Shown here: positions 38,877 to 46,954 of the stretch, piece after piece | Position numbering within the stretch: position 1 is the stretch's first letter | How the letters are laid out: each line of letters opens with the position of its first letter | Assembly: GCA_032334235.1 (NCBI GenBank) | Contig: JAVSGI010000005.1 | Location: forward strand, 620,001 to 684,000 | Direction of reading: 5' to 3' | DNA length: 64,000 bases | Source: Paracoccaceae bacterium Fryx2 | GTDB taxonomy: Bacteria > Pseudomonadota > Alphaproteobacteria > Rhodobacterales > Rhodobacteraceae | Notes under the pieces: model-generated | Told to the model about the DNA's origin: nothing | What the model saw: the letters and a program-made list of their open reading frames with translations, nothing else | The model's database searches: none | Made by a program: the position numbers and the translations under genes

Positions 38877-41800
38877 TCAGCCCTTCGGCCGCACCACCTT
38901 CTCGGCCAGATCGCGGGCGATGGCGAAGGCGCCCTTGATCCGGTCGGCCTCGGTTTTCCAGTCGCGGGTCAGCACGATCTTGTTGCCGGTGATCTTCGCG
39001 GTCTTGCCCTGGGCCTGCACAAACTCCACCAGCCCGGCCGGGTTGGCGAACTTGTCGTCGTGAAACTGCACCGTGGCGCCGCGGGGCCCCGCGTCGATGC
39101 GCGCGATGCCCGCGCGCTTGCACATCGACTTGATCCGCATCACCAGCAGCAGGGTGTTGACCTCTTTCGGCAGCGGGCCGAAGCGGTCGATCAACTCGGC
39201 GGCAAAGCCTTCCAGTTCCACCTTGGTGGTCAGCGTCGACAGGCGGCGGTAAAGCCCCAGCCGCACGTCGAGGTCGGTCACGAAGTCTTCCGGGATCAGC
39301 ACCGGCACGCCGAGGTTCAGTTGCGGCGCCCAGTGCTCGCCCGGCTCGTTCACCCCGGCAAGCTCGCCCGACTTGATCCGGGCGATGGTCTCCTCCAGCA
39401 TCGACTGGTAAAGCTCATACCCCACCTCCTTGATATGCCCCGACTGTTCCTCGCCCAGAAGGTTGCCCGCGCCGCGCAGGTCAAGGTCGTGCGCGGCGAG
39501 GTTGAACCCGGCGCCGAGGCTGTCGAGCGAGCCCAGCAGCCGCAGCCGTTTCTGCGCCTGCGGCGTCAGGGGGCTGCGCGGCTTGGTGGTCAGGAAGCAA
39601 TAGGCGCGGGTCTTGGCCCGCCCGACCCGGCCGCGGATCTGGTAAAGCTGGCTCAGCCCGAACATGTCGGCGCGGTGGATGATCATCGTGTTGGCGGTCG
39701 GGATGTCGAGCCCGGATTCGACGATGGTGGTCGCCAGCAGCACGTCGTGCTTGCCGTCGTAGAAGGCGTTCATCCGCTCGTCCAGATCGCCCGCGGCAAG
39801 CTGGCCGTGCGCGATGACATAGGTGACCTCGGGCACATGGGTGCGCAGGAACTCCTCGATCTCGGGCAGGTCGCTGATGCGGGGCACGACATAGAACGAC
39901 TGCCCGCCGCGGAAGCGTTCGCGCAGCAGCGCCTCGCGCAGGGTCACGGTGTCGAATTCCGAAATGTAGGTGCGGATCGCCAGCCGGTCCACCGGCGGCG
40001 TGGCGATGATCGACAGATCCCGCACCCCGGTCAGCGACAGTTGCAGCGTGCGCGGAATCGGTGTCGCTGTCAGCGTCAGCACATGCACTTCCGAGCGCAT
40101 CTCCTTCAGCCGCTCCTTGTGGGTGACGCCGAAATGCTGTTCCTCGTCAATGACAAGCAGGCCGAGGCTCTTGAACCGGATGCCCTTGGCAAGCAGCGCA
40201 TGGGTGCCGATGCAGATGTCCACCGTGCCATCGGCGAGGCCGGCCCGCGTCGCCGCCGCGTCCTTGGCCGAGACGAAGCGCGACAGCGGGCGCACCTCGA
40301 TCGGGAAGCCGCGGAAGCGTTCGGCAAAGCTGCGGTGGTGCTGGCGTGCCAGCAGCGTCGTCGGGCAGACCACGGCGACCTGCATCCCCGCCAGTGCCGC
40401 CACGAAGGCCGCGCGCATCGCCACCTCGGTCTTGCCGAAGCCCACGTCGCCGACGATCAGCCGGTCCATCGGGCTGCCCGCCTCGAGATCGGCCACCACA
40501 TCGGCAATCGCGGCAAGCTGGTCGTCGGTTTCCTGATAGGGGAAGCGGGCGGCGAAGGCTTCCCACATCGCATGGGGCGCTTCCAGAATGGGCGCGTGGC
40601 GCAGGTGGCGCTCGGCCGCGATCCGCATCAGGCGTTCGGCAATCTCGCGGATGCGGTCCTTGAGCTTGGCCTTCTTAGCCTGCCACGCCCCGCCGCCCAA
40701 GCGGTCGAGCAGGCCCTCCTCGTGGCCGTAGCGTGACAGCAGCTCGATGTTCTCGACCGGCAGGTAAAGCCTGGCACCTTCGGCATATTCCAGCGCGACG
40801 CAGGCGTGCGGCGCGCCCAATGCGGTGATGGTTTCCAGCCCGGTGTAGCGGCCCACGCCATGCTCGACATGCACCACCAGATCGCCGGGGGTCAGGCTGT
40901 TGACCTCGGCCAGGAAGTTCTCGGCCTTGCGGCGCTTGCGCGGCTTGGCCACCAGCCGGTCGCCCAGCACGTCCTGTTCCGAGATCACCGCAAGGCCGGG
41001 GGCGACAAAGCCCTGATCCAGCGCCCAGATCGCAAGGTAAAGCCCGCCACGCCCCTCTGGCACCTCGCGCAGGTCGCGGATCGGCACGGCACCACGCACG
41101 CCCTGATCCTGCATCAGCCCTTGCAGCCGTTCGCGCGCGCCTTCGGACCAACTGGCAATCACCACCTGCCGGTCTTCGCGCAACACGCGAAGATGATCGG
41201 CCAAGGCACCGAACAGGCTGATGTTTTCCTGCTGGCGTTCGGCCGCGAAACCGCGCCCGATCCGCCCACCCGCATCCAGCACGCCCGGCCCGGGGGCCTG
41301 CGGCAGGGGCGAAAGCTGCACGACGCGGTGCGCGGCAATCGCCGCTTCCCAGTCGGCATCGTCCAGATAGAGCAGGTGTGGCGCGCAGGGCTTGTAAACG
41401 GTGTCGAGCCGCCCCTTGGCGGTCATCGCCTCGCGCCGGGCGTCGTACTGGTCCTCGATGCCTTCCCAGCGTGACAGGCGGGCGGCGGTGATCTGCTCAT
41501 CCAGCATCACGCTCGCATCGGGCAGGTAGTCGAACAGGGTTTCGAGCCGCTCGTGAAAGAACGGCAGCCAGTGTTCCAGCCCCTGATGCTTGCGCCCGGC
41601 GCTGACCGCCTCGTAAAGCGGGTCGTCCGCCCCCGCCGCGCCGAACTCGATGCGGTAGGTCTGGCGGAACCGGGTGATCGCGGCCTCGTCCAGTATGACT
41701 TCAGACACCGGGGCGAAATCGACCGACTTCAGCTTTTCGGTGGTGCGCTGGGTCACCGGGTCGAAGCGGCGCGCGCCATCCAGCACGTCGCCGAAGAAGT

Positions 41801-42266
41801 CGAGCCGCACCGGCCCGCCCGCGCCCGGAGCAAAGACATCGACGATGCCGCCGCGAATGGCGAAATCGCCGGGTTCGGTGACGGTGGCGGCGGGCGAAAA
41901 CCCCATGCGCGTCAGGAACTGGCGCAGGGCGGCCTCGTCCACCCGGTCACCCACCCGGGCGCTGAAGGCCGCGCCGCGCAGCACGTCGCGCGCGGGCAGG
42001 CGCTGGGTCGCGGCCGACATCGTGGTCAGCAGCACGAAGGCCCCCGGCACGCCCTGCGCCAGCGCCGCCAGCGTTGCCATGCGGCGCGCACAGATGTCGG
42101 GATTGGGCGAGACGCGATCATAGGGCAGACAGTCCCAGCCCGGCAGTTCCAGCACCGCCACCTCGGGCGCCATGACCGCCAGCGCGGCGCGCATCGCCGC
42201 CAGCCGCTTGTCGTCGCGCGCGACATGGATCACCGGGGCACCGCGCGCGAGTTCGCGCGCCAGCAA
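38877..42266 (-). CDS. mfd: Transcription-repair coupling factor Mfd
   Basis: A protein of about 1130 residues that removes stalled RNA polymerase and recruits UvrABC. Visible are the UvrB-like N-terminal domain, the RNA-polymerase interaction domain (VNSLTPGDLVVHVEHGVGRY), the helicase Walker A GDVGFGKTEVAMRAA, the DEEQHFG box, TATPIPRTLQLSLTGVRDLS and the C-terminal TRCF domain. The conserved N-terminal segment ILLGGAPEGYDA lies upstream of the first usable in-frame start (TTG at 42266). A GTG at 42340, overlapping the upstream stop as GTGA, would be ideal but is one base out of frame. The annotated end is therefore conservative. A frameshift or sequence error near 42267-42340, or a non-canonical start, is likely. 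Confidence 0.93.
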   Translation of the reverse strand: MLARELARGAPVIHVARDDKRLAAMRAALAVMAPEVAVLELPGWDCLPYDRVSPNPDICARRMATLAALAQGVPGAFVLLTTMSAATQRLPARDVLRGAAFSARVGDRVDEAALRQFLTRMGFSPAATVTEPGDFAIRGGIVDVFAPGAGGPVRLDFFGDVLDGARRFDPVTQRTTEKLKSVDFAPVSEVILDEAAITRFRQTYRIEFGAAGADDPLYEAVSAGRKHQGLEHWLPFFHERLETLFDYLPDASVMLDEQITAARLSRWEGIEDQYDARREAMTAKGRLDTVYKPCAPHLLYLDDADWEAAIAAHRVVQLSPLPQAPGPGVLDAGGRIGRGFAAERQQENISLFGALADHLRVLREDRQVVIASWSEGARERLQGLMQDQGVRGAVPIRDLREVPEGRGGLYLAIWALDQGFVAPGLAVISEQDVLGDRLVAKPRKRRKAENFLAEVNSLTPGDLVVHVEHGVGRYTGLETITALGAPHACVALEYAEGARLYLPVENIELLSRYGHEEGLLDRLGGGAWQAKKAKLKDRIREIAERLMRIAAERHLRHAPILEAPHAMWEAFAARFPYQETDDQLAAIADVVADLEAGSPMDRLIVGDVGFGKTEVAMRAAFVAALAGMQVAVVCPTTLLARQHHRSFAERFRGFPIEVRPLSRFVSAKDAAATRAGLADGTVDICIGTHALLAKGIRFKSLGLLVIDEEQHFGVTHKERLKEMRSEVHVLTLTATPIPRTLQLSLTGVRDLSIIATPPVDRLAIRTYISEFDTVTLREALLRERFRGGQSFYVVPRISDLPEIEEFLRTHVPEVTYVIAHGQLAAGDLDERMNAFYDGKHDVLLATTIVESGLDIPTANTMIIHRADMFGLSQLYQIRGRVGRAKTRAYCFLTTKPRSPLTPQAQKRLRLLGSLDSLGAGFNLAAHDLDLRGAGNLLGEEQSGHIKEVGYELYQSMLEETIARIKSGELAGVNEPGEHWAPQLNLGVPVLIPEDFVTDLDVRLGLYRRLSTLTTKVELEGFAAELIDRFGPLPKEVNTLLLVMRIKSMCKRAGIARIDAGPRGATVQFHDDKFANPAGLVEFVQAQGKTAKITGNKIVLTRDWKTEADRIKGAFAIARDLAEKVVRPKG

Positions 42267-42336
42267 CCGTGCGTCATAGCCTTCGGGCGCACCCCCCAGC
42301 AGGATGCGGGGCCGGCGGGGGCGGTGGCGGGCCGGG

Positions 42337-42858
42337 TCACAGCGCGCCGACCCGCAGGTTCTGCAACATGCCCCACATCGCGGTGACGAAGATCGCGAAC
42401 ATGCCGATGCCCTGGATCGCCATGCGATGCCGAAGCAGCCGACGGTGCAGCGCCGGCCCCTCGTTCTCGCCCTCCGCAATGCGCCGGGCGGTGCGCAGCG
42501 ACAGCATCCCGACAAGGCTGAGCGGCAGCAGCAGGCACAGCACCGCCTGCGCGAATTCGACACCATAGTAGAAGCCCAGCATCCCCAGCACCGTCAGCCC
42601 GAACGCAACCAGCCCCACCAGCCACAGCCCGGAAACCTGCGCGATGTAAAGCAACCGCCGCACGTTGATGCGCACCATGTGCTGCAGGTCGGCCTCGGCC
42701 TCGCCCCCGCTGCGGCGGGCGCGCATCACCAAGTCGTAAGGCACGCCCAGCACCCAATGGCTTGCCGTAGACCAAAGCACGGCAAGCGCGATCCAGTACC
42801 AAAGGTTGGAGAACGACCGCATGTCGATCAGTTCGAAAACGGTTTCATACCACTGCAC
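42337..42858 (-). CDS. Multi-pass membrane protein of unknown function
   Basis: A 173-residue inner membrane protein with about four hydrophobic helices (LWYWIALAVLWSTASHWVLG, LLYIAQVSGLWLVGLVAFGL, QAVLCLLLPLSLVGMLSL, GIGMFAIFVTAMWGML) and a charged loop ARRSGGEAEADLQHMVR between the first two. I do not recognise a characterised family. Its stop overlaps the likely mfd start region (GTGA), implying cotranscription and perhaps translational coupling with mfd. It is divergent from hemB with a 189-bp spacer. Coding character matches the neighbours. Confidence 0.72.
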   Translation of the reverse strand: MQWYETVFELIDMRSFSNLWYWIALAVLWSTASHWVLGVPYDLVMRARRSGGEAEADLQHMVRINVRRLLYIAQVSGLWLVGLVAFGLTVLGMLGFYYGVEFAQAVLCLLLPLSLVGMLSLRTARRIAEGENEGPALHRRLLRHRMAIQGIGMFAIFVTAMWGMLQNLRVGAL

Positions 42859-43047
42859 AGTGCCAGCCCCTGCCCTTGTTGCCCGGTCGGTTGCGGGCTT
42901 GCGGCATTCCTACCCTTGAGATGCGCGCTTTTCCATGGCAGGCAGACACCAATCGCGCAAGCTTGAAAAAGCGGCCCGCGCCCGGCCGAAGCCGTCGGCC
43001 GACCCCGATCCGCCCCAGCGTCCTGCCCCTTCAGTCCGGAACCCGAC

Positions 43048-44049
43048 ATGCGCCCGACCCAAGCCGCCTTCCCCGCCGCCCGCTTCCGCCGTACCCGCCG
43101 CACCGACGCGCTGCGCCGCCTGACGCAGGAGAACACCCTGACCTGCGGCGACCTGATCTGGCCGCTGTTCGTGCGCGACGGCGTGGGGCTGCGCGAGCCG
43201 GTGGCCTCGATGCCCGGCGTGGCGCGGCTGTCGATCGACCTGGTGGTTGCGGCTGCGGAAGAGGCGGCGACCCTGGGGATTCCGGCGATCTGCCTGTTCC
43301 CCTATACCGACCCCGCCCTGCGCACCGAAGGCTGCGAGGAGGCGTGGAACCCCGAGAACCTCGCCAACCGGGCGATCCGGGCGATCAAGGCGGCGGTGCC
43401 CGACATCGCGGTGATGACGGATGTGGCGCTCGACCCCTACAACGCCAACGGCCATGACGGTCTGGTGCGCGACGGCATCATCCTGAACGACGAGACGGTC
43501 GAGGCGCTGGTGCGGATGAGCCTGGCGCAGGCCGAGGCGGGGGCCGACATCCTTGGCCCGTCCGACATGATGGATGGCCGGATCGGGGCGATGCGCGACG
43601 GGCTGGAAGCGGCGGGCCACAAGGACGTGACGATCCTTTCCTATTCGGCCAAGTATGCCAGCGCCTTCTACGGGCCGTTCCGCGATGCGGTGGGCGCCTC
43701 GGGGCGGCTGGTGGGCGACAAGAAGACCTACCAGATGAACCCCGGCAACAGCGACGAGGCGCTGCGCCTGATCGAACGCGACCTGCGCGAGGGCGCCGAC
43801 ATGGTGATGGTGAAACCGGGGATGCCCTATCTCGACATCTGCCGCCGGGTGAAGGACGCGTTCGGCGTGCCGACCTATGCCTATCAGGTCTCGGGCGAAT
43901 ACGCGATGATCCGGGGTGCGGCGGACCGCGGCTGGATCGACGGCGAAAAGGCGATGCTGGAAAGCCTTCTGTGCTTCAAGCGCGCGGGCTGCGACGGCAT
44001 CCTGACCTATTTCGCCCCCGAAGCGGCACGGCTGCTGGGCCGGGGCTGA
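43048..44049 (+). CDS. hemB: Porphobilinogen synthase (delta-aminolevulinate dehydratase), cysteine-free metal site
   Basis: A 333-residue TIM-barrel enzyme condensing two 5-aminolevulinate molecules to porphobilinogen in tetrapyrrole synthesis. The catalytic lysines appear in ILSYSAKYAS and VMVKPGMPYLD. The metal region reads DVALDPYNANGHDG. The three Cys of zinc-dependent enzymes are replaced by Ala, Asp and Asp, the pattern of Mg- or metal-independent HemB such as that of Rhodobacter capsulatus. The start MRPTQAAFPAARFRRTRR fits the family. An 11-bp tandem repeat follows the stop within 7 bp. Confidence 0.96.
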   Translation: MRPTQAAFPAARFRRTRRTDALRRLTQENTLTCGDLIWPLFVRDGVGLREPVASMPGVARLSIDLVVAAAEEAATLGIPAICLFPYTDPALRTEGCEEAWNPENLANRAIRAIKAAVPDIAVMTDVALDPYNANGHDGLVRDGIILNDETVEALVRMSLAQAEAGADILGPSDMMDGRIGAMRDGLEAAGHKDVTILSYSAKYASAFYGPFRDAVGASGRLVGDKKTYQMNPGNSDEALRLIERDLREGADMVMVKPGMPYLDICRRVKDAFGVPTYAYQVSGEYAMIRGAADRGWIDGEKAMLESLLCFKRAGCDGILTYFAPEAARLLGRG

Positions 44050-44055
44050 ACCGTG

Positions 44056-44110
44056 GCCGGACGGGGGCCGGACGGGGGCCGGACGGGGGCCGGACCGGGG
44101 TCAGACGGGG
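44056..44110. repeat. 11-bp tandem repeat after hemB
   Basis: Three identical units GCCGGACGGGG (44056-44088), one variant GCCGGACCGGG and a degenerate fifth (TCAGACGGGG), starting 7 bp after the hemB stop. Confidence 0.85.
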
Positions 44111-44145
44111 GGCGGCAAAACCCTGCCCATGTCCGAAGGGCGAAG

Positions 44146-44174
44146 ATGACATGCCCGGCGATCTGGGCTATATA
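44146..44174 (+). promoter_or_regulatory. Promoter of the SYLF lipoprotein gene
   Basis: ATGACA (44146-44151) and TATATA (44169-44174) with a 17-bp spacer, giving a leader of about 75 nt to the ATG at 44255. Confidence 0.6.
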
Positions 44175-44254
44175 TGGTGCAAGGGAGCCGCAGAGCCCCC
44201 TCCATTCGCGTCCCTTGGCAGGGCCGCAGCCATGAGGCAGCAGAGGGCAGTGAC

Positions 44255-44809
44255 ATGACGGCAGTCAACAGGCGGGTCTTTCTTGGCATGACGGGGTCGG
44301 CGCTGGCATTGACCGGCTGCGGCAACGGCGTCGGCGGCGACGGATCGCAGACCATCGACGGGCGGGTGGACGCGACGCGCGACTACCTGTTCGGGCGCTA
44401 TCCGGGCACTCGTGAGTTGTCGCAAAAGGCATTCGGCGTGCTTTACATGCCGCTGGTCACCGAAGCCGGGTTCTTCATCGGCGGGTCCTACGGTCGCGGC
44501 GCGCTGCGGATACAGGATGTCACGGTGGACTATTACTCGGTCACCCGCGCCTCTTACGGCCTGCAGATCGGGGCGCAGCAATATGCCCACGCGCTGTTCT
44601 TCATGACCGAGGCGGCGCTGAGCGATTTCCGCCGCGGCAACGGCTGGGCCGCCGGGGCCGATGTGCGCTATGCCACGCCGGACCAGGGCGGCAGCATCGG
44701 CAAGGAAACCACCGAGATCGACCCGGTGATTGCACTGGTGTTCGGCCAGTCGGGGCTGATCGCCGGGGCGACGCTCTCGGGCGTGAAGTATACCCGCATC
44801 ATTCCCTGA
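44255..44809 (+). CDS. YSC84/SYLF-domain lipoprotein
   Basis: A 184-residue exported lipoprotein. The N-terminus MTAVNRRVFLGMTGSALALT followed by GCGNG carries a lipobox (LTGC) and a twin-arginine-like NRRVFLG. The mature part matches the SYLF (YSC84-like lipid-binding) domain, with KAFGVLYMPLVTEAGFFIGG, SYGRGALR, YGLQIGAQQYAHALFFMTEA, VIALVFGQSGLIAGATLSGVKY. The bacterial role of SYLF proteins is not settled; lipid binding at the envelope is the usual suggestion. It has its own promoter, and a stem-loop at 44840-44865 probably ends the transcript. Confidence 0.83.
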   Translation: MTAVNRRVFLGMTGSALALTGCGNGVGGDGSQTIDGRVDATRDYLFGRYPGTRELSQKAFGVLYMPLVTEAGFFIGGSYGRGALRIQDVTVDYYSVTRASYGLQIGAQQYAHALFFMTEAALSDFRRGNGWAAGADVRYATPDQGGSIGKETTEIDPVIALVFGQSGLIAGATLSGVKYTRIIP

Positions 44810-44839
44810 CGCCTGCCTGACACTCTGACCTGCCACAAG

Positions 44840-44865
44840 CGCCACGGACGACATCGGCCGTGGCG
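44840..44865 (+). terminator. Stem-loop after the SYLF gene
   Basis: CGCCACGG/CCGTGGCG, an 8-bp stem with a 10-base loop, 31 bp past the stop and without an immediate T run. It is a weak terminator candidate. Confidence 0.4.
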
Positions 44866-44871
44866 CCGGGC

Positions 44872-44900
44872 TTGACCGTTTTCACCGACGGGCCTACACT
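44872..44900 (+). promoter_or_regulatory. Promoter of the 344-aa gene
   Basis: TTGACC (44872-44877) and TACACT (44895-44900) separated by exactly 17 bp, followed by an unusually AT-rich leader (TATTTTTTTATATC) of about 63 nt. Confidence 0.65.
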
Positions 44901-44969
44901 TATTTTTTTATATCTGCGATTCATGGTTCACTACAATTTTAACTCCTGGTTTCTTGCAAGGAGACAGCG

Positions 44970-46004
44970 ATGGGACTCATCGAGAATTACATTGATGATC
45001 TGGGCAACGTGAAGGATCTTTATGACCAGAACTGGGTCATCCCCTTCGGCTCGGCCTACACGATGGCACATGCCAAGTTCAAGGAAACGCTCAAGTCCCA
45101 GGAAGAATGGGACAAGATGAAGGTCGAGCTGTTCCTGACGGCCGCAACCATCGGGTTTGGCGCGGGCATGGGGGCAATGTTCGGCAAGGCCGCCGTCGGC
45201 TCGGTGGTGGTCGATGGCGCGCTGAGCTTCGTGTGCAACCGCAACATGACGCGGACCTTCAACGCGATGGCGTCGATCTCGTCCTCGGTGCCGGGCACCT
45301 TCATCGTGCAGCAGGTGTGGGATACCGTGTCCTCGAAGGTCGGCGACGCGGCCAAGGCGCAGGTGATCGGCCTTTTCCAGACGCCCGCGCCAAACAGCGG
45401 CATCCAGGAACCGCAGGTGATCCAGAACGACCTGAAGATCTACGTTCTTAAGGCCAAGACCGCCGCACATGCGGTCGCGGCCGACCTCCGCGACAACAGG
45501 GCGATCTCGCAGGCCGAAAAGGACGATTTCGCGACCAAGATGCGCGCGGCGCCGTTCTTTGCCAAGGCGCCGACCCGCGACCTGGTCGGAAACCGGCAGG
45601 ACGCTGCCAACATCATCGAGCTTGGCTTCTACATGGTGATGGTGATGGACAGCGACTACATGACCGAACAGACCGTCTGGCAGCAGGGCGCGCGCGACGG
45701 CATCCGCACCCGGAAGCTGGGTCCGGTGACCCTGCCGACCACAGATTCCAAGTATGGCAAGGCCCCGCCGATGAAGTTCAGCTACGGCCCGGGCTATGCC
45801 AACACCACCTCGACCCATGTGAGCTACGCCAGCCCCGGCAGCCGGATCCTCGACCGGATCAACGACCTTTACATGGGCAAGTTCAAGAAGGAGTTCTTCC
45901 CCAACGGGCTGTTCGACTTCGAGACCTATGGCCGGGCGGAGGTTACCCGGGCCGAGGACACGATGTCGAAGCTGAACGAGCTGGTGCTGGGGATGAAGTT
46001 CTGA
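44970..46004 (+). CDS. Unrecognised 344-aa protein with a glycine-rich hydrophobic segment
   Basis: A 344-residue protein without signal peptide, starting MGLIENYIDDLGNVKDLYDQ. Residues about 53-85 form a Gly/Ala-rich hydrophobic stretch (TAATIGFGAGMGAMFGKAAV), able to be one or two membrane-inserting helices. The rest is hydrophilic and helix-rich, with Tyr/Ser-rich strands near 280-300 (FSYGPGYANTTSTHVSYAS). I recognise no domain. AAGGAG seven bases before the ATG and a well-spaced promoter argue for real, strong expression. The leader is far more AT-rich than the genome. It converges with a dehydrogenase gene, leaving three bases between the stops. Possible roles (pore-forming or secreted protein, membrane-remodelling factor) are speculation. 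Confidence 0.75.
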   Translation: MGLIENYIDDLGNVKDLYDQNWVIPFGSAYTMAHAKFKETLKSQEEWDKMKVELFLTAATIGFGAGMGAMFGKAAVGSVVVDGALSFVCNRNMTRTFNAMASISSSVPGTFIVQQVWDTVSSKVGDAAKAQVIGLFQTPAPNSGIQEPQVIQNDLKIYVLKAKTAAHAVAADLRDNRAISQAEKDDFATKMRAAPFFAKAPTRDLVGNRQDAANIIELGFYMVMVMDSDYMTEQTVWQQGARDGIRTRKLGPVTLPTTDSKYGKAPPMKFSYGPGYANTTSTHVSYASPGSRILDRINDLYMGKFKKEFFPNGLFDFETYGRAEVTRAEDTMSKLNELVLGMKF

Positions 46005-46007
46005 CCC

Positions 46008-46871
46008 CTAGCGCAGGCGCCTGATCAGGCTTGATGTATCCCAGCGGTTGCCGCCCATGGTCTGCACGTCCTTGTAGAACTGGTCGATCAGGGCGGTGAC
46101 CGGCAGGGCGGCGCCAATCTCGTTGGCGGTGGCAAGACAGATGCCCAGATCCTTGCGCATCCAGTCCACCGCGAAGCCGAAATCGAAGCGGTCGTCGAGC
46201 ATGGTCTGGTGGCGGTTGGCCATCTGCCACGACCCGGCGGCCCCCTGGGAGATGACCTCGACCACGGCCCGGCCGTCAAGCCCGGCCTTTTCACCGAAGG
46301 CCAGCGCCTCGGCCAGCCCCTGCACAAGACCCGCGATGCAGATCTGGTTCATCATCTTGGCCAGTTGCCCCGAACCGGAGTCGCCCAGTCGGCGGCAGAT
46401 CCGGGCATAGGCGGCGATCACCGGCTCGGCGCGGTCGTAATCTTCCAGCGTGCCGCCGCACATCACCGACAGGGCGCCGTTTTCCGCCCCGGCCTGCCCG
46501 CCCGAAACCGGCGCATCGACGAAGCCGAGGCCAAGGGCCGCCGCATGGGCCGCCATCTCGCGCGTGACCTGCGCCGACACCGTGGTGTGGTCGATGAACA
46601 CCGCGCCGGGGGCCATGCCGGCAAAGGCGCCGTCCGGGCCGGTGCAGACGGCGCGCAGGTCGTCGTCATTGCCGACGCAGGCCAGAACGAACTCGGCCCC
46701 GTGGGCGGCGCGGGCGGGGGTAGCGGCGCTGGCACCGCCATGTTTTGCAACCCAGGCCTCGGCCCTGGCCGGGGTGCGGTTGTAAACCGTCACCTCGTGC
46801 CCCCTGGCGGCCAGATGCCCGGCCATCGGGAAGCCCATCACCCCCAGCCCCAGAAACGCCAGCTTCGTCAT
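46008..46871 (-). CDS. 3-hydroxyisobutyrate dehydrogenase-family NAD(P)-dependent oxidoreductase
   Basis: A 287-residue beta-hydroxyacid dehydrogenase. The nucleotide-binding motif LAFLGLGVMGFPMAGHLAAR is at the N-terminus, the substrate-binding motif is FVDAPVSGGQAGAENG near 117-132, and the catalytic Lys is in GQLAKMMNQ near 170. The family includes 3-hydroxyisobutyrate, tartronate semialdehyde and related dehydrogenases. Without the valine pathway genes nearby the substrate cannot be fixed. It is a solitary leftward gene, convergent with the 344-aa gene and divergent from the penicillin acylase. Confidence 0.87.
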   Translation of the reverse strand: MTKLAFLGLGVMGFPMAGHLAARGHEVTVYNRTPARAEAWVAKHGGASAATPARAAHGAEFVLACVGNDDDLRAVCTGPDGAFAGMAPGAVFIDHTTVSAQVTREMAAHAAALGLGFVDAPVSGGQAGAENGALSVMCGGTLEDYDRAEPVIAAYARICRRLGDSGSGQLAKMMNQICIAGLVQGLAEALAFGEKAGLDGRAVVEVISQGAAGSWQMANRHQTMLDDRFDFGFAVDWMRKDLGICLATANEIGAALPVTALIDQFYKDVQTMGGNRWDTSSLIRRLR

Positions 46872-46954
46872 CCGTCTTCTCCTGCAATTGCCCCGACGCG
46901 CGTGATCGACTAGGAAGCCATCTGTCCTCTGGCGTCAAGAACGGGCCCCTTTTC

